A stretch of DNA of 59,832 bases from Eubacterium sp. (GCA_017634555.1 JAGBNF010000032.1:1-59832); one strand, 5' to 3'. Numbered from the stretch's first letter, positions 1 to 9,053 are shown. Translations and numbers: made by a program. Notes: a model not told the origin generated them from the sequence alone.

Positions 1-45
1 CCTGATCCCAAATCAGGCACTCTAGCCAAGCTGAGCCACACCCCG
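1..45 (-). tRNA. tRNA-Pro (anticodon TGG), 3' part cut by window edge
   Basis: Read on the minus strand, the 5' end CGGGGTG is at 45. The D-arm (GGCTCAG...GAGTG) and the anticodon arm, with loop TTTGGGA and anticodon TGG, follow. The variable, T and acceptor 3' parts lie outside the window, so the gene is partial only because of the edge. A consensus promoter sits just upstream. Confidence 0.85.
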
Positions 46-76
46 TTAGGTGTTTTATGTCACCCAGCGAATACAG

Positions 77-105
77 ATTATATATTAATCATCACCGGAT
101 GTCAA
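77..105 (-). promoter_or_regulatory. Consensus promoter of tRNA-Pro
   Basis: On the minus strand TTGACA (100-105) is followed after exactly 17 nt by TATAAT (77-82). Both hexamers are perfect. The expected start is about 25 nt before the tRNA-Pro 5' end. This promoter makes tRNA-Pro independent of the upstream tRNA-Val/tRNA-Met unit. Confidence 0.8.
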
Positions 106-106
106 G

Positions 107-127
107 CAGAATTTTTTAAAAATTCTG
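107..127 (-). terminator. AT-rich palindrome after tRNA-Met, possible terminator
   Basis: Two 10-nt arms (CAGAATTTTT and AAAAATTCTG) flank a single central base, immediately 3' of tRNA-Met. The hairpin would be A/T-rich with no separate T-run, so it could be a weak terminator or a processing signal before the tRNA-Pro promoter. Confidence 0.4.
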
Positions 128-130
128 TAG

Positions 131-204
131 TAGCGGGAGGGGGATTCGAACCCTCGACACTACGGGTATGAACCGTATGCTCTAGCCAACTGAGCTATCC
201 CGCC
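131..204 (-). tRNA. tRNA-Met (elongator, anticodon CAT)
   Basis: Complete cloverleaf of 74 nt without encoded CCA. The acceptor stem is GGCGGGA/TCCCGCT, the anticodon loop TTCATAC on a TACGG/CCGTA stem, and the T-loop TTCGAAT. The anticodon stem lacks the three G-C pairs of initiator tRNA and position 1 pairs with 72, so I call it elongator Met. A CAT-anticodon Ile tRNA is the less likely alternative. It lies 12 nt after tRNA-Val. Confidence 0.93.
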
Positions 205-216
205 AGGTAATTGTAA

Positions 217-289
217 TGGGGCCTACAGGGCTCGAACCTGTGACCCTCTGCTTGTAAGGCAGATGCTCTCCCAGCTGAGCTAAGACCCC
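217..289 (-). tRNA. tRNA-Val (anticodon TAC)
   Basis: Complete 73-nt cloverleaf. The acceptor stem starts GGGGTCT and closes with AGGCCCC plus discriminator A. The anticodon loop CTTACAA sits on TCTGC/GCAGA. It is the first tRNA of the unit and is preceded by a leader with a hairpin and a perfect promoter. Confidence 0.93.
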
Positions 290-295
290 ATTAGG

Positions 296-354
296 TCGTG
301 CCACTCTCTCAACGGCACGAACGTTATTATACCCATATGACATCCAATTGTCAA
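296..354 (-). promoter_or_regulatory. Consensus tRNA-Val/Met promoter with leader hairpin
   Basis: TTGACA (349-354) and TATAAT (326-331) are both perfect and separated by 17 nt. The predicted transcript starts near 319, directly at an inverted repeat (TCGTGCC at 296-302, GGCACGA at 314-320) that would form a 5' hairpin removed during tRNA processing. Confidence 0.8.
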
Positions 355-378
355 GAATAATTTATAACTTTTTTTACA

Positions 379-1305
379 TTATTTTTTATTCAGTTTTTCA
401 ACGATTACAGGCAGCTCTTTATCAATGATTTCGTTGTCCAGCTGGCATGTTCCGGCATTGGCATGACCGCCTCCGCCATAGCTGAGACAAAGCTCTCCGA
501 TGTTAAAATCCGAACTCTTATTGATAATAGATTTACCGATCATTACAGCAGTATTCTGCTTCTTAAATCCCCATGCAACATGAACAGAGATTTCAACCTC
601 CGGCCACATAGCATAAACCATAAATCTGTTGCCTGTATAAATTGTCTCCTCATTTCTGAGGTCTATAACTGCTACCTTGCCTTCTATTCGGGTAACCTTC
701 TGCAGCTGCTCCTTAAAAAGGTCCTGCTGCCTGAAATACATATCTACTCTTTCCTTAACATCAGGAAGCTCCAGAACCTGATCTACGTTGTGATCTACAC
801 AGTAATCAATAAGCTCCATCATAAGGTCATAATTGGATATTCTGAAGTCATGGAATCTTCCGAGACCTGTACGAGCATCCATAAGGAAATTCATGAGAAC
901 CCAGCCTGTAGGATTGAGAATCTCATCCTTTGTGAAATCAGCACTGTCACCCTTATCAACGGCCAGCATTATCTCTTCTGATACTTTCTTGAACTTCTCA
1001 GCGCCGCCGTAATAATCATATACGACTCTCGCTGCAGACTTGGCATGTCCATCAATGATATACTTGCCCTTGTAGTCTTCTTCCTTATTTCTTAAAAGCT
1101 CACTCTCATGATGATCAAAAGCAAGTCCTACTCTCTTATCAAAAGGCAGGTTTGTAGTGATATCATTCTCATTAAGATCAATCTTACCGTCCTGAACATC
1201 CTTAGGATGTACAAACTTAATATCACCTATAAGTCCAAGTTCCTTAAGAAGCATTGCACATACAAGACCGTCAAAATCACTTCTGGTTACAAGTCTATTC
1301 TTCAT
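379..1305 (-). CDS. DHH-family phosphoesterase (exopolyphosphatase-like)
   Basis: 308-residue soluble protein. The N-terminal SDFDG and the central FDHHES (the DHH metal-binding triad) mark the DHH superfamily. GGGGHANAGT near the C-terminus matches the substrate-binding loop of the DHHA1-type second domain. The family hydrolyses phosphodiesters such as oligoribonucleotides, cyclic dinucleotides or polyphosphate; the substrate here cannot be read from sequence. The ATG at 1305 is chosen over an upstream in-frame start because GGAGGGG lies 6 nt before it. The gene follows the histidine kinase with 63 nt between and no clear terminator, so read-through is possible. Confidence 0.8.
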   Translation of the reverse strand: MKNRLVTRSDFDGLVCAMLLKELGLIGDIKFVHPKDVQDGKIDLNENDITTNLPFDKRVGLAFDHHESELLRNKEEDYKGKYIIDGHAKSAARVVYDYYGGAEKFKKVSEEIMLAVDKGDSADFTKDEILNPTGWVLMNFLMDARTGLGRFHDFRISNYDLMMELIDYCVDHNVDQVLELPDVKERVDMYFRQQDLFKEQLQKVTRIEGKVAVIDLRNEETIYTGNRFMVYAMWPEVEISVHVAWGFKKQNTAVMIGKSIINKSSDFNIGELCLSYGGGGHANAGTCQLDNEIIDKELPVIVEKLNKK

Positions 1306-1368
1306 TGTTACCCCTCCAATAAAAAATCTAAACCCCAAGATAAGATAATTATATAATAATATAACTAT

Positions 1369-4203
1369 TTAGACAACGTCTTTTGCATCAGTCTCTGCTT
1401 CTGATTCTTCTGAATATTCCTCAGTTTCTTCCTCGATTTGCTCTGTTATAAGCTCCATAGGAACAATAGGGAAAATAACGTCAACCTTGAACAGATCTCC
1501 ATCAATTGAAAGGTTGAAAACACCGCCCTGAAGCTCAGTAAGATTCCTTGCTATAGAAAGACCAAGACCTGATCCTTCCGTAAATCTGGACTTATCTCCT
1601 CGTACGAATCTTTCTGTCAGTTCTTCTGCTGAAATATTAAGCATTTCACGACTTACATTTTTTATTGAGAATGCAGCATTATCCCCGTCAATAGAAAGGT
1701 TCATGTAAACTCTGGAACCCTGAATGGCATACTTGCTCGCATTCGTAAACAGGTTTTCGATAATTCTGAAGGTTCTTGCGCCATCCACGTGAATAAATGC
1801 CGGGGCATCCGGAACCGTCAAAACGATCTCCAATGAATTCTCGGTAAACTTATCCTCAAACTCAGCTACAGCCTGCTGTATAAGCTCTGTATAGTCAAGA
1901 TTGATATATTCAAATTCAATATTACCCGTACTTACCTTAGAAGCCTCTATAAGGTCCAGCGTAAGCTGTTTAAGTCTCTGAGACTTTACATCAAGTATAT
2001 TTATATACTCTTCAAGCTTAGGATTATTAATTTTCTCTCTCTTCATGAGATCGACGTAATTTATGATAGATGTAAGCGGTGTCTTGATATCATGGCTTAC
2101 ATTTGTAATAAGCTCGGCCTTAAGCTTCTCATCCTTCGTAGAAGCCTCTACAGCCTTGTTAAGTCCTTCTCCGAGATGGTTAAGGCTTTCACCCAGCTTA
2201 CGGCAGCTTCCTGACAGATCATCGGTATTAACCTTAGCAAGGAACTTACCATTCTCGATATCTTTACAAACGTCAATAAGCTTCTCTATCTGGTTGGTAT
2301 ATTTTACAAGCTTAAATATACCAATAAAATCAAGAATAATAATACCAATTATAAAGAAATAGTCTATAATACCTATCTCCTCATACTTGATATGCTTAAA
2401 GAGCAGATATATCAGGAATATGTTTGCTCCACTGAAAATAAAGAGCTTTACAAAGAACAGCATTCTTGCACTGAAATTCTTTGTAACGTTCTTATAGCCC
2501 TTATATAAAAGGTCATACAGCTTAAATACTATGAGTTCTTTAAAGAATACTCCCTTCCTGACCCTTCTGACAAAGGACAGGAATACGAATGACACAAAAA
2601 TGTATATAAGCAGGATTATAAGTAAAACAGCTATAACTGTAGCCGGATTATCATAATCTATTGTTCCTGATGGATGAACCAGGAAACCATATGGTTTGAA
2701 GCCGGTCCTAATGAATCTGTAGGCAATATATAGAAGTGCCAAAAAAGTGCCTATATATACTTCTGCCGGAATCCTATCAGAAAAACCGAGCTTAATATCC
2801 TTTTCACCCATTTCATCAAATACAACACCTGTTGTCATAGTTAAGAATATTACTGTCAGAGTAAAAAAGAATGCAAGTATGATAAAGACAGGCACAGGCT
2901 GTGTAATCACACGACAATAAGTATATACAGCAGCCGGGATAACCAACTCATTCGTTTCATCGTCAAGTTTTATTCCGAAGATAAAATCAACCTTCTCAGG
3001 CATCTTATCTATCTTCTTCATCAGGGTATCCTTGCAGTAATTGTACTTTACAAACTCACCCTTCTTATCATAATAAAACGAATTAACTCTGTTCTTCGAC
3101 GCACTGAATTCGACAACAATATCTGATTCGTTTATGATACTGTGTCTTAACTCATCAAAGCTGCCATAGATTTCGCCTCGTGATACTATTCTTCCGGTCT
3201 CTCTGTCAATAAATCCATAGTTTATACCACTAAGATTATTTGCATCATATACAAAGCTCTCAAACATGGAAATATTCTCAAAGGATTGTGATGCAAGAAA
3301 AGGAGCCACAGCGTAATCAAAATACGGTGCGGATATAAGAGATTTATTAAGATCTGTTCCATCAACCTTACATGCAGGAATATATAAATACTTAGTATTC
3401 ATGAGTGTTTCGAGATCCACCATTCCTACAGATCCGTTGAAAAATAAGTTTTCTTCTTCAGAATAAAGTGCAATACCTGAATTAGGGCTACTATCACTCA
3501 CTGTGACATAAGCAACCGCCATATCCTGATCTTTAACATCAAAATTCGTCTCAATGTCAGACTGGCTGTTTGATGAAATTCCTTTCAATCGACCATCTTC
3601 ATCATAATAAGCTACATATTCGTTGGCATATATGCCGGGTCTGAAATTACCGATAGCCGTTTCAAGATTTTCTACTCTGTCAGCATTACTCTTTATAAGA
3701 TCAACATAATCCTTTCCGGAAATACATATGAAATTCTTATTGATATCCATAAAATCATAAAATGTATATGGATGCTCACTGAATATATCATGATGTACAC
3801 CGTTTGAATCAACATAATTGAAATCAAGAAAAACTGCTTCAGCAATATCTATTAAAGATTTTTTCTCTTCCTGTTCCAGATCTTTTGCAGTATAGATATG
3901 TTTTTCTTCAATATCAGGATAGTATCTAAGATTCATTGACATATTATTGAAATCCAGATTCTTCAGTCTTCCGTACATATCAATATAGTCAACGAAGTTT
4001 TCTCCACACGAATTAACAATACTCTCCGTATATGCTATCTCCTGAAAAGGTTTTGACCTGTCGATATCCTTTCCAAAAAAATGGAATCTTCCGTAGGCTG
4101 AAATAACAGCAATAATCATTCCTACAAAGAATAAAAAGCCAAGTAAATATACGGCCGCCTTAACCTTTTTGCTGTATATAAAGCTACCCTTCAACTCTCT
4201 CAC
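1369..4203 (-). CDS. Large membrane sensor histidine kinase
   Basis: 944 residues. There is an N-terminal membrane helix (about 15-38), a roughly 390-residue extracytoplasmic sensor region, then about five hydrophobic segments (about 430-640), a dimerization/phosphoacceptor domain with SHDIKTPL (His about 704), and a HATPase domain with ENLFTNASKYA and GSGLGLSIA. A Glu-rich tail ends the protein. The start codon is GTG at 4203; its G overlaps the regulator stop (GTGA overlap), which suggests translational coupling to the preceding response regulator. The sensor domain is not one I recognise. The SHDIKTPLTSI motif is common in Firmicute kinases of the VanS/PhoR type. The signal sensed is unknown. 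Confidence 0.9.
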   Translation of the reverse strand: MRELKGSFIYSKKVKAAVYLLGFLFFVGMIIAVISAYGRFHFFGKDIDRSKPFQEIAYTESIVNSCGENFVDYIDMYGRLKNLDFNNMSMNLRYYPDIEEKHIYTAKDLEQEEKKSLIDIAEAVFLDFNYVDSNGVHHDIFSEHPYTFYDFMDINKNFICISGKDYVDLIKSNADRVENLETAIGNFRPGIYANEYVAYYDEDGRLKGISSNSQSDIETNFDVKDQDMAVAYVTVSDSSPNSGIALYSEEENLFFNGSVGMVDLETLMNTKYLYIPACKVDGTDLNKSLISAPYFDYAVAPFLASQSFENISMFESFVYDANNLSGINYGFIDRETGRIVSRGEIYGSFDELRHSIINESDIVVEFSASKNRVNSFYYDKKGEFVKYNYCKDTLMKKIDKMPEKVDFIFGIKLDDETNELVIPAAVYTYCRVITQPVPVFIILAFFFTLTVIFLTMTTGVVFDEMGEKDIKLGFSDRIPAEVYIGTFLALLYIAYRFIRTGFKPYGFLVHPSGTIDYDNPATVIAVLLIILLIYIFVSFVFLSFVRRVRKGVFFKELIVFKLYDLLYKGYKNVTKNFSARMLFFVKLFIFSGANIFLIYLLFKHIKYEEIGIIDYFFIIGIIILDFIGIFKLVKYTNQIEKLIDVCKDIENGKFLAKVNTDDLSGSCRKLGESLNHLGEGLNKAVEASTKDEKLKAELITNVSHDIKTPLTSIINYVDLMKREKINNPKLEEYINILDVKSQRLKQLTLDLIEASKVSTGNIEFEYINLDYTELIQQAVAEFEDKFTENSLEIVLTVPDAPAFIHVDGARTFRIIENLFTNASKYAIQGSRVYMNLSIDGDNAAFSIKNVSREMLNISAEELTERFVRGDKSRFTEGSGLGLSIARNLTELQGGVFNLSIDGDLFKVDVIFPIVPMELITEQIEEETEEYSEESEAETDAKDVV

Positions 4204-4895
4204 CTTTTCTCAATCTTATATCCCTGACCCCAGACAACCTTAAGATATCTAGGCTCCTTAGGATTGATCTCAATCTTCTCTCTGATATGTCTGATATGAA
4301 CTGCGATTATGTTATCGGTACCTATAGCATCTTCGTTCCATACCGATTCATAAATCTTTGTAGTAGAGAATACGCGTCCCTTATTAACCGTGAGGAACTT
4401 AAGAATATCGTATTCGATTGGTGTAAGCTTTACTTCATTTCCGTCAACAGTAACCTGCTTTGAGCTGTCATTAATGATCAGACCACCGCTGGAAATGATA
4501 TCATCCTCATCTTCATCTGTCATTGATCCAAGCTGCGTATAACGTCTTAACTGTGACTTAACACGTGCAAGAAGCTCAAGTGGTGAAAATGGCTTTGTTA
4601 TATAATCATCTGCTCCGATATTAAGTCCGAGGATCTTATCGGCATCCTCTGACTTAGCTGAAAGAAGGATAACAGGTATAGAGCTCTTCTCTCTAACCTT
4701 AAGTGTCGCATTGATGCCATCCATTTCAGGCATCATTATATCCCTGATAAGAAGATGAACCTCTTCCGATTCCATAACCGAAAGTGCCTCAACTCCGTTG
4801 TACGCTTTAAGAACCTTATAACCCTCTGTCTCAAGATAAATCGCTATCGCGTCAACGATTTCCTTGTCATCATCACAAATCAGAATATTAAACAT
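4200..4895 (-). CDS. OmpR/PhoB-family response regulator
   Basis: 231 residues. The receiver domain carries the acidic pocket DDD (8-10), phosphoacceptor Asp52 within RDIMMPEMDG, and Lys in ITKPFSP. A winged-helix DNA-binding domain follows (about 135-231; EVKLTPIEYDILKFL, VWGQGYKIE). It would be phosphorylated by the kinase encoded immediately downstream, with which it overlaps by four bases. An Arg directly before the phosphoacceptor is slightly unusual. Target genes are not evident from the window. Confidence 0.92.
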   Translation of the reverse strand: MFNILICDDDKEIVDAIAIYLETEGYKVLKAYNGVEALSVMESEEVHLLIRDIMMPEMDGINATLKVREKSSIPVILLSAKSEDADKILGLNIGADDYITKPFSPLELLARVKSQLRRYTQLGSMTDEDEDDIISSGGLIINDSSKQVTVDGNEVKLTPIEYDILKFLTVNKGRVFSTTKIYESVWNEDAIGTDNIIAVHIRHIREKIEINPKEPRYLKVVWGQGYKIEKR

Positions 4896-5000
4896 CGTAT
4901 TACCCTCTCTTTCAAACAGTAGAATGTTGCAAAATCACATCTTTATTCTAATCTATATATATTAAAATAAAAAGCGCAAAATTATGAATATAATCTTAAA

Positions 5001-5029
5001 AACGGCACATTGGAAACCCAATGTGCCGT
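5001..5029 (-). terminator. Strong intrinsic terminator of the pcrA-DUF4230-small protein unit
   Basis: A perfect 12-bp inverted repeat (5002-5013 with 5018-5029, loop of 4) is followed on the minus strand by TTTTT. The plus strand has no T-run, so it acts for the minus-strand unit ending at 5074. Confidence 0.85.
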
Positions 5030-5073
5030 CGCTAAATCATATAGATTTTATGATTATCCTATATACAGTAAAA

Positions 5074-5316
5074 TTAAGCCTCAGCGATATCTGTATCTGG
5101 CTTTACATCCTCTTCGATATCTGCGTCATCTTCAAAGAAATCATCATCAAAGTCATCATCAAACTCATCAAAATCGTCAAGATAATCAGGAGTAAGATAC
5201 TTATAAACTGCTATAGCAATACCTGTAATGATTGTAATTATACCAACGATGATAGCAACTGAAATAATCGCATTCTTTGCATCTTCTACTGCTGAGTCTT
5301 TTACTTCCTTGTTCAT
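5074..5316 (-). CDS. Small membrane protein with acidic tail
   Basis: 80 residues. A charged N-terminus is followed by one hydrophobic helix (about 18-38, rich in Ile/Val/Ala/Gly). The cytoplasmic or external tail is strikingly acidic, with runs such as DDFDDDFFEDD. I do not recognise a family. The start at 5316 is preferred because AAGGGGG lies 8 nt upstream; longer in-frame starts lack a ribosome site. It is the last gene after pcrA and the DUF4230 gene and is followed by a strong terminator, so it is probably expressed with them. Confidence 0.7.
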   Translation of the reverse strand: MNKEVKDSAVEDAKNAIISVAIIVGIITIITGIAIAVYKYLTPDYLDDFDEFDDDFDDDFFEDDADIEEDVKPDTDIAEA

Positions 5317-5367
5317 GTCATGAACCCCCTTTGTTAGTCTTTTGATAGATGTAGTATAACACATGAA

Positions 5368-6015
5368 TTATTGAATCTCAAGCGTTCTTTCGCCAATTGA
5401 ACCGATTAATAAACCTTTAATAATTTCCTCTGCCTGCTCCTTGGATTTGTCCTTCAAAGCCTGAATATCGGCCTTTTCCTGCACATCTCCCTCGGCTGCG
5501 GAAATGGCTGTAACCACGTCATCCTTGTCCGACCAGTTGAACAGAGCATACTTCTCATCATAGAACTGAATCGAGTCCGGATCAACGTCAATTCCCTGAA
5601 TTTCAACCTCAGGAAGCTTGATTATAACCTTATCCTCGGTAACGGTTATATCAACCTTAGACATGTCTATACCCGCCCTTACTTCGGCTGAGTAGATCAT
5701 TGTAAATGATTTCTGTGTTATAAATGGTATATTTCCGTCAGTATATGTAATAAGACCGTTATATGTAAGCTCGGCGGTAGTCAGATCACTTGCTTCATTA
5801 AGCTTGGCTGATATGAACTGTGAATCTATAACCGGTTCAGGCTTTGTATATATCTTCTTAGTTATACTGAACGTCAGATATCCGACCATCAGAAGGCTAA
5901 GCAGAAAGAACATGATAGGTATATAATTGGCAAACTTGCCGAGTCCCCTCTCCTTCTCTCTCTTTCTTGGTCTTTCTCTTTCCTCATCGTCTACATCATG
6001 ATATTTCAGAGACAT
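5368..6015 (-). CDS. DUF4230 membrane-anchored protein
   Basis: 215 residues. The N-terminus is highly charged (Arg/Lys/Glu), followed by a single membrane helix (about 31-52) and an outer domain with the pattern typical of DUF4230 (LTTAELTYNG, VDITVTEDKVIIKLPEVEI, and an amphipathic helix near the end). The family's function is unknown; members are usually anchored with the globular domain outside. It follows pcrA after 16 nt and precedes the acidic small membrane protein, so the three form one unit. The family name is from memory. Confidence 0.8.
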   Translation of the reverse strand: MSLKYHDVDDEERERPRKREKERGLGKFANYIPIMFFLLSLLMVGYLTFSITKKIYTKPEPVIDSQFISAKLNEASDLTTAELTYNGLITYTDGNIPFITQKSFTMIYSAEVRAGIDMSKVDITVTEDKVIIKLPEVEIQGIDVDPDSIQFYDEKYALFNWSDKDDVVTAISAAEGDVQEKADIQALKDKSKEQAEEIIKGLLIGSIGERTLEIQ

Positions 6016-6031
6016 CTTATCCTCCCTGCAA

Positions 6032-8266
6032 TTAAACCTTCTTAAGCTTTGCCAGCGATGCGAACATCTTCTTCTCGCCGGTCTTCTCGAAATCGATCAC
6101 TACCTCGTAATCGCTTCCTGTCTTAACCTTGCTTTTAACAACACCCTTACCAAACTTTATATGTCTTACTGTATCTCCGACTTCAAATGCATAGCTGTCT
6201 GCAGATGCAGTCGGCATACCCTTTGATATACCGCTGAGACCTCCGGCAAATCCCGAACCATAACTCCTGTTTCCCGCAGCAAATGCCTTAAACGGTTCCG
6301 GCTTTCTCACAGGTGCATCATTTGTTCTGATCCTGTTACCGTATCCGCTCTTCTTAAGCAGCTCATCCGGTATCTCATTTACAAATCTCGATACAGAACC
6401 ATACATTCTGTTACCGTTTATCATTCTGCTGTTTGCACTGCTGAGATACAGTTTTTCCATTGCTCTCGTTATACCAACATAGCACAAACGTCTCTCTTCT
6501 TCAACTGCATCAGCGTCATCAGAATCGATGGAAAGTCCGCTCGGGAAGAGTCTTTCCTCCATTCCGACTATAAATACATAAGGGAACTCAAGTCCCTTTG
6601 CACTGTGAAGAGTCATAAGTGTTACCGTACCGTAGTTATCTGTGCTGTCATCTACATCAGCTACAAGTGCAATTTCTTCAAGAAGACCTCCGAGTGTCGG
6701 TTCCTCTTCTCTCTCACAGTAATCAGCGATCTTACTCTTAAGTTCCTTCAGGTTTTCAAGTCTGCCCTTAGCTTCCTCAGTACCCTCAGCGATCAGCTCA
6801 TTCTTGTAGCCTGTCTCATCCAGTATGCTATCATAAAGCTCTGTAAGATTACCCTCTGCAGCCTTTCTCCTGAAGCCCTCCATCATTGCGATAAAGCTCC
6901 TCAGCTTTTCCTGTGCACGGCCGGCAGAGGTTACCATATAATCATCCAGGCAGATATCATATATGCTTATTCCTGCTTCATCTGCCAGATCTGCAAGTTT
7001 GTTTACTGTAGTGTCACCGATTCCCCTTCGCGGTACATTTATTATTCTTCTTATGGATACGTTATCATCTGTGTTTTCGATACACTTCAGGTATCCGACA
7101 ATATCCATTACCTCTTTACGATTATAGAATCCCGTTGAACCATATATTCTGTACGGTATATTTGCATATATCAGCTTCTCCTCGATCACACGGGACTGAT
7201 TATTGGTTCTGTAGAGAACAGCTATATCCGAGAACGATACACCGTTCTTATAAAGAGACTGTATATTGTTTACCACGCCCAGAGCCTCTTCATGCTCTGA
7301 CTCATAGGCTGTATATGTTATAAGCTCTCCTTCTTCCTTATCCGTCCAGAGAGTCTTCGCTTTTCTGCCTTCATTGTTTGCTATTACTTTATTCGCTGCA
7401 GCAAGTATATTCTTTGTTGATCTGTAATTCTGCTCAAGTCTTATGACCTTGGCATCATCATACTCATCCTCGAAGTTCAGGATATTATATATATTTGCAC
7501 CTCTGAACTTATAGATGGACTGATCGTCATCACCTACTACACAAAGATTTCTGTAACCGTCTGCAAGCATCTTGACCAAAAGGAACTGTGTGTGGTTCGT
7601 ATCCTGGTACTCATCAACCATTATATACTTAAATCTGTTCTGATATATTTCAAGAACCTCAGGGCACTCCATAAAGAGTCTGATGGTCGTAAAAATCAGG
7701 TCATCAAAGTCCAGCGCATTGTTCTGAGCAAGTCTTCTCTGATATTCAGCATAGGCTCTGGCCTTATTCATATCTCTTAGATTGGTACCGGCCATTCTCT
7801 CGAGATCCTCCGGTGTCAGGAATTCCTCCTTAGCCTTAGAAACTGCCGCAAGCATCATCTTCTCCGGATAGATCTTATTATCAAGCTCAAGAGCCTTCAG
7901 CGACTCCTTCATTACCGCCTTCTGATCCGTAGTATCATAAATAGTAAAATTGTTCTTTCCGCCTATCTTATCATAGAATCTTCGAAGTATTCTCACGCAC
8001 ATCGAGTGAAATGTGCTGACCCATATACTTTCAGCGCCGCTGCCTACCAGCTTATCAACTCTTTCGCGCATTTCGTTGGCAGCCTTGTTGGTAAATGTGA
8101 TAGCGAGGATATTGTATGGTTCAACCTTCTTCTCCTCGATAAGATATGCAATTCTATGTGTTATTACTCTGGTCTTTCCACTTCCTGCTCCCGCCAGAAG
8201 AAGTACCGGACCTTCTGTTGTTTCAACCGCCTCCTTCTGAGGCGCATTCATATTGTCAAGATTCAT
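6032..8266 (-). CDS. pcrA: ATP-dependent DNA helicase PcrA (UvrD/Rep family)
   Basis: 744 residues, usual for PcrA. Helicase motifs in order: AGAGSGKT (Walker A, motif I), TFTNKAANEMRER (Ia), VDEYQDTN (motif II), GDDDQSIYKFRGA (III), LEQNYRS (IV), TLMTLHSAKGLEFPYVF (V) and GITRAMEKLYL (VI). The C-terminal segment GDTVRHIKFGKGVV is the Tudor-like RNA-polymerase-binding fold of PcrA. It is a superfamily 1 3'-5' helicase acting in repair and in clearing replication/transcription conflicts. The start at 8266 has AAAGGATG upstream; a longer in-frame ATG at 8296 lies on the terminator's T-run side and is less likely. Confidence 0.95.
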   Translation of the reverse strand: MNLDNMNAPQKEAVETTEGPVLLLAGAGSGKTRVITHRIAYLIEEKKVEPYNILAITFTNKAANEMRERVDKLVGSGAESIWVSTFHSMCVRILRRFYDKIGGKNNFTIYDTTDQKAVMKESLKALELDNKIYPEKMMLAAVSKAKEEFLTPEDLERMAGTNLRDMNKARAYAEYQRRLAQNNALDFDDLIFTTIRLFMECPEVLEIYQNRFKYIMVDEYQDTNHTQFLLVKMLADGYRNLCVVGDDDQSIYKFRGANIYNILNFEDEYDDAKVIRLEQNYRSTKNILAAANKVIANNEGRKAKTLWTDKEEGELITYTAYESEHEEALGVVNNIQSLYKNGVSFSDIAVLYRTNNQSRVIEEKLIYANIPYRIYGSTGFYNRKEVMDIVGYLKCIENTDDNVSIRRIINVPRRGIGDTTVNKLADLADEAGISIYDICLDDYMVTSAGRAQEKLRSFIAMMEGFRRKAAEGNLTELYDSILDETGYKNELIAEGTEEAKGRLENLKELKSKIADYCEREEEPTLGGLLEEIALVADVDDSTDNYGTVTLMTLHSAKGLEFPYVFIVGMEERLFPSGLSIDSDDADAVEEERRLCYVGITRAMEKLYLSSANSRMINGNRMYGSVSRFVNEIPDELLKKSGYGNRIRTNDAPVRKPEPFKAFAAGNRSYGSGFAGGLSGISKGMPTASADSYAFEVGDTVRHIKFGKGVVKSKVKTGSDYEVVIDFEKTGEKKMFASLAKLKKV

Positions 8267-8297
8267 TAAATAAACATCCTTTATTCTTTGTATCAAC

Positions 8298-8335
8298 GAA
8301 AAAGAAGAGGCCCCTCGTCGTTACGAGAAGGCCTC
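8298..8335 (-). terminator. Terminator of pspA, placed just before pcrA
   Basis: The imperfect hairpin arms GAGGCC..CTCGT and ACGAG..GGCCTC (8307-8335) are followed on the minus strand by a TTCTTTTT tract. Only about 32 nt separate its end from the pcrA start codon. Confidence 0.75.
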
Positions 8336-8360
8336 ATATACACTCAGTTTAATCAGAGAA

Positions 8361-9053
8361 TTACTCTGCTGATGTAACTCCAAGCTTAGCCTTAAGAGCA
8401 GCAAGCTCATCTGCAACACCACCATCAGGAGTAGCATCGTACTTAGCTGTAAGACTATCTACTTCATTAGTAGCAACAGACATATTAAGTGCTGACTCAG
8501 CCTCAGCTCTGTCAAGCATAGCATCTGCCTTGTCTTCCATTCTCTGGAATGCAGCAATGCTTGATGATGAATCAGAAACAGTAGATGTAATCTTGTTGAT
8601 ATCCTGCTGAGCCTTAGCTACACGGATCTTAGCCTTGATTGCATCTCTTCTTGACTCAAGTTCTGATATATCACTAATAAGCTTATCATGCATCTGACGC
8701 ATCTTCATTGAGTTAGCAGCTGCAGCTTCGTATGTCTTCTGGAAGCTTGCCTGTCTTGCCTGAAGCTTAGCCTTCTCCTGAAGGAACTTAGCAGCATCGG
8801 CATCATTTCCTGCAAGAACTGCCTTCTCAGCATAGCTCTGCATTTTGTTAACTTCTGCAGTAGCCTCATCGAGCTGTCTCTTAGCCTTGTTCTCATCAGC
8901 CATAACAGCAGCTGTCTCTTCACGAACCTTAGCAAGGTCCTTGTTGAGATTTCTCATTGTCTGATCGATCATCTTCTCCGGATCTTCAGCCTTATCGAGA
9001 AGTGCGTTAATGTTTGATGACATGATGTCTTTAAATCTTGAGATGATTCCCAT
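8361..9053 (-). CDS. pspA: PspA/IM30 family membrane-stress protein
   Basis: 230 residues, almost all helical coiled coil. The N-terminus MGIISRFKDIM and the following LLDKAEDPEKMIDQ are characteristic of PspA/IM30/LiaH proteins, which oligomerise on damaged inner membranes (ESCRT-III-like fold). The ATG at 9053 is chosen because AAGGAGG lies 10 nt upstream; the longer frame has no ribosome site. It has its own promoter (9115-9143) and a terminator (8298-8335), so it is a single-gene unit. No pspF, liaF or liaRS partner is visible here. Confidence 0.92.
   Translation of the reverse strand: MGIISRFKDIMSSNINALLDKAEDPEKMIDQTMRNLNKDLAKVREETAAVMADENKAKRQLDEATAEVNKMQSYAEKAVLAGNDADAAKFLQEKAKLQARQASFQKTYEAAAANSMKMRQMHDKLISDISELESRRDAIKAKIRVAKAQQDINKITSTVSDSSSSIAAFQRMEDKADAMLDRAEAESALNMSVATNEVDSLTAKYDATPDGGVADELAALKAKLGVTSAE

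Noticed and set aside
463-981. 172-codon open frame on the plus strand opposite the DHH phosphoesterase
   Set aside because: No ribosome site, Cys/Ile/Leu-rich composition without domain pattern, and fully covered by a well-supported gene on the other strand.
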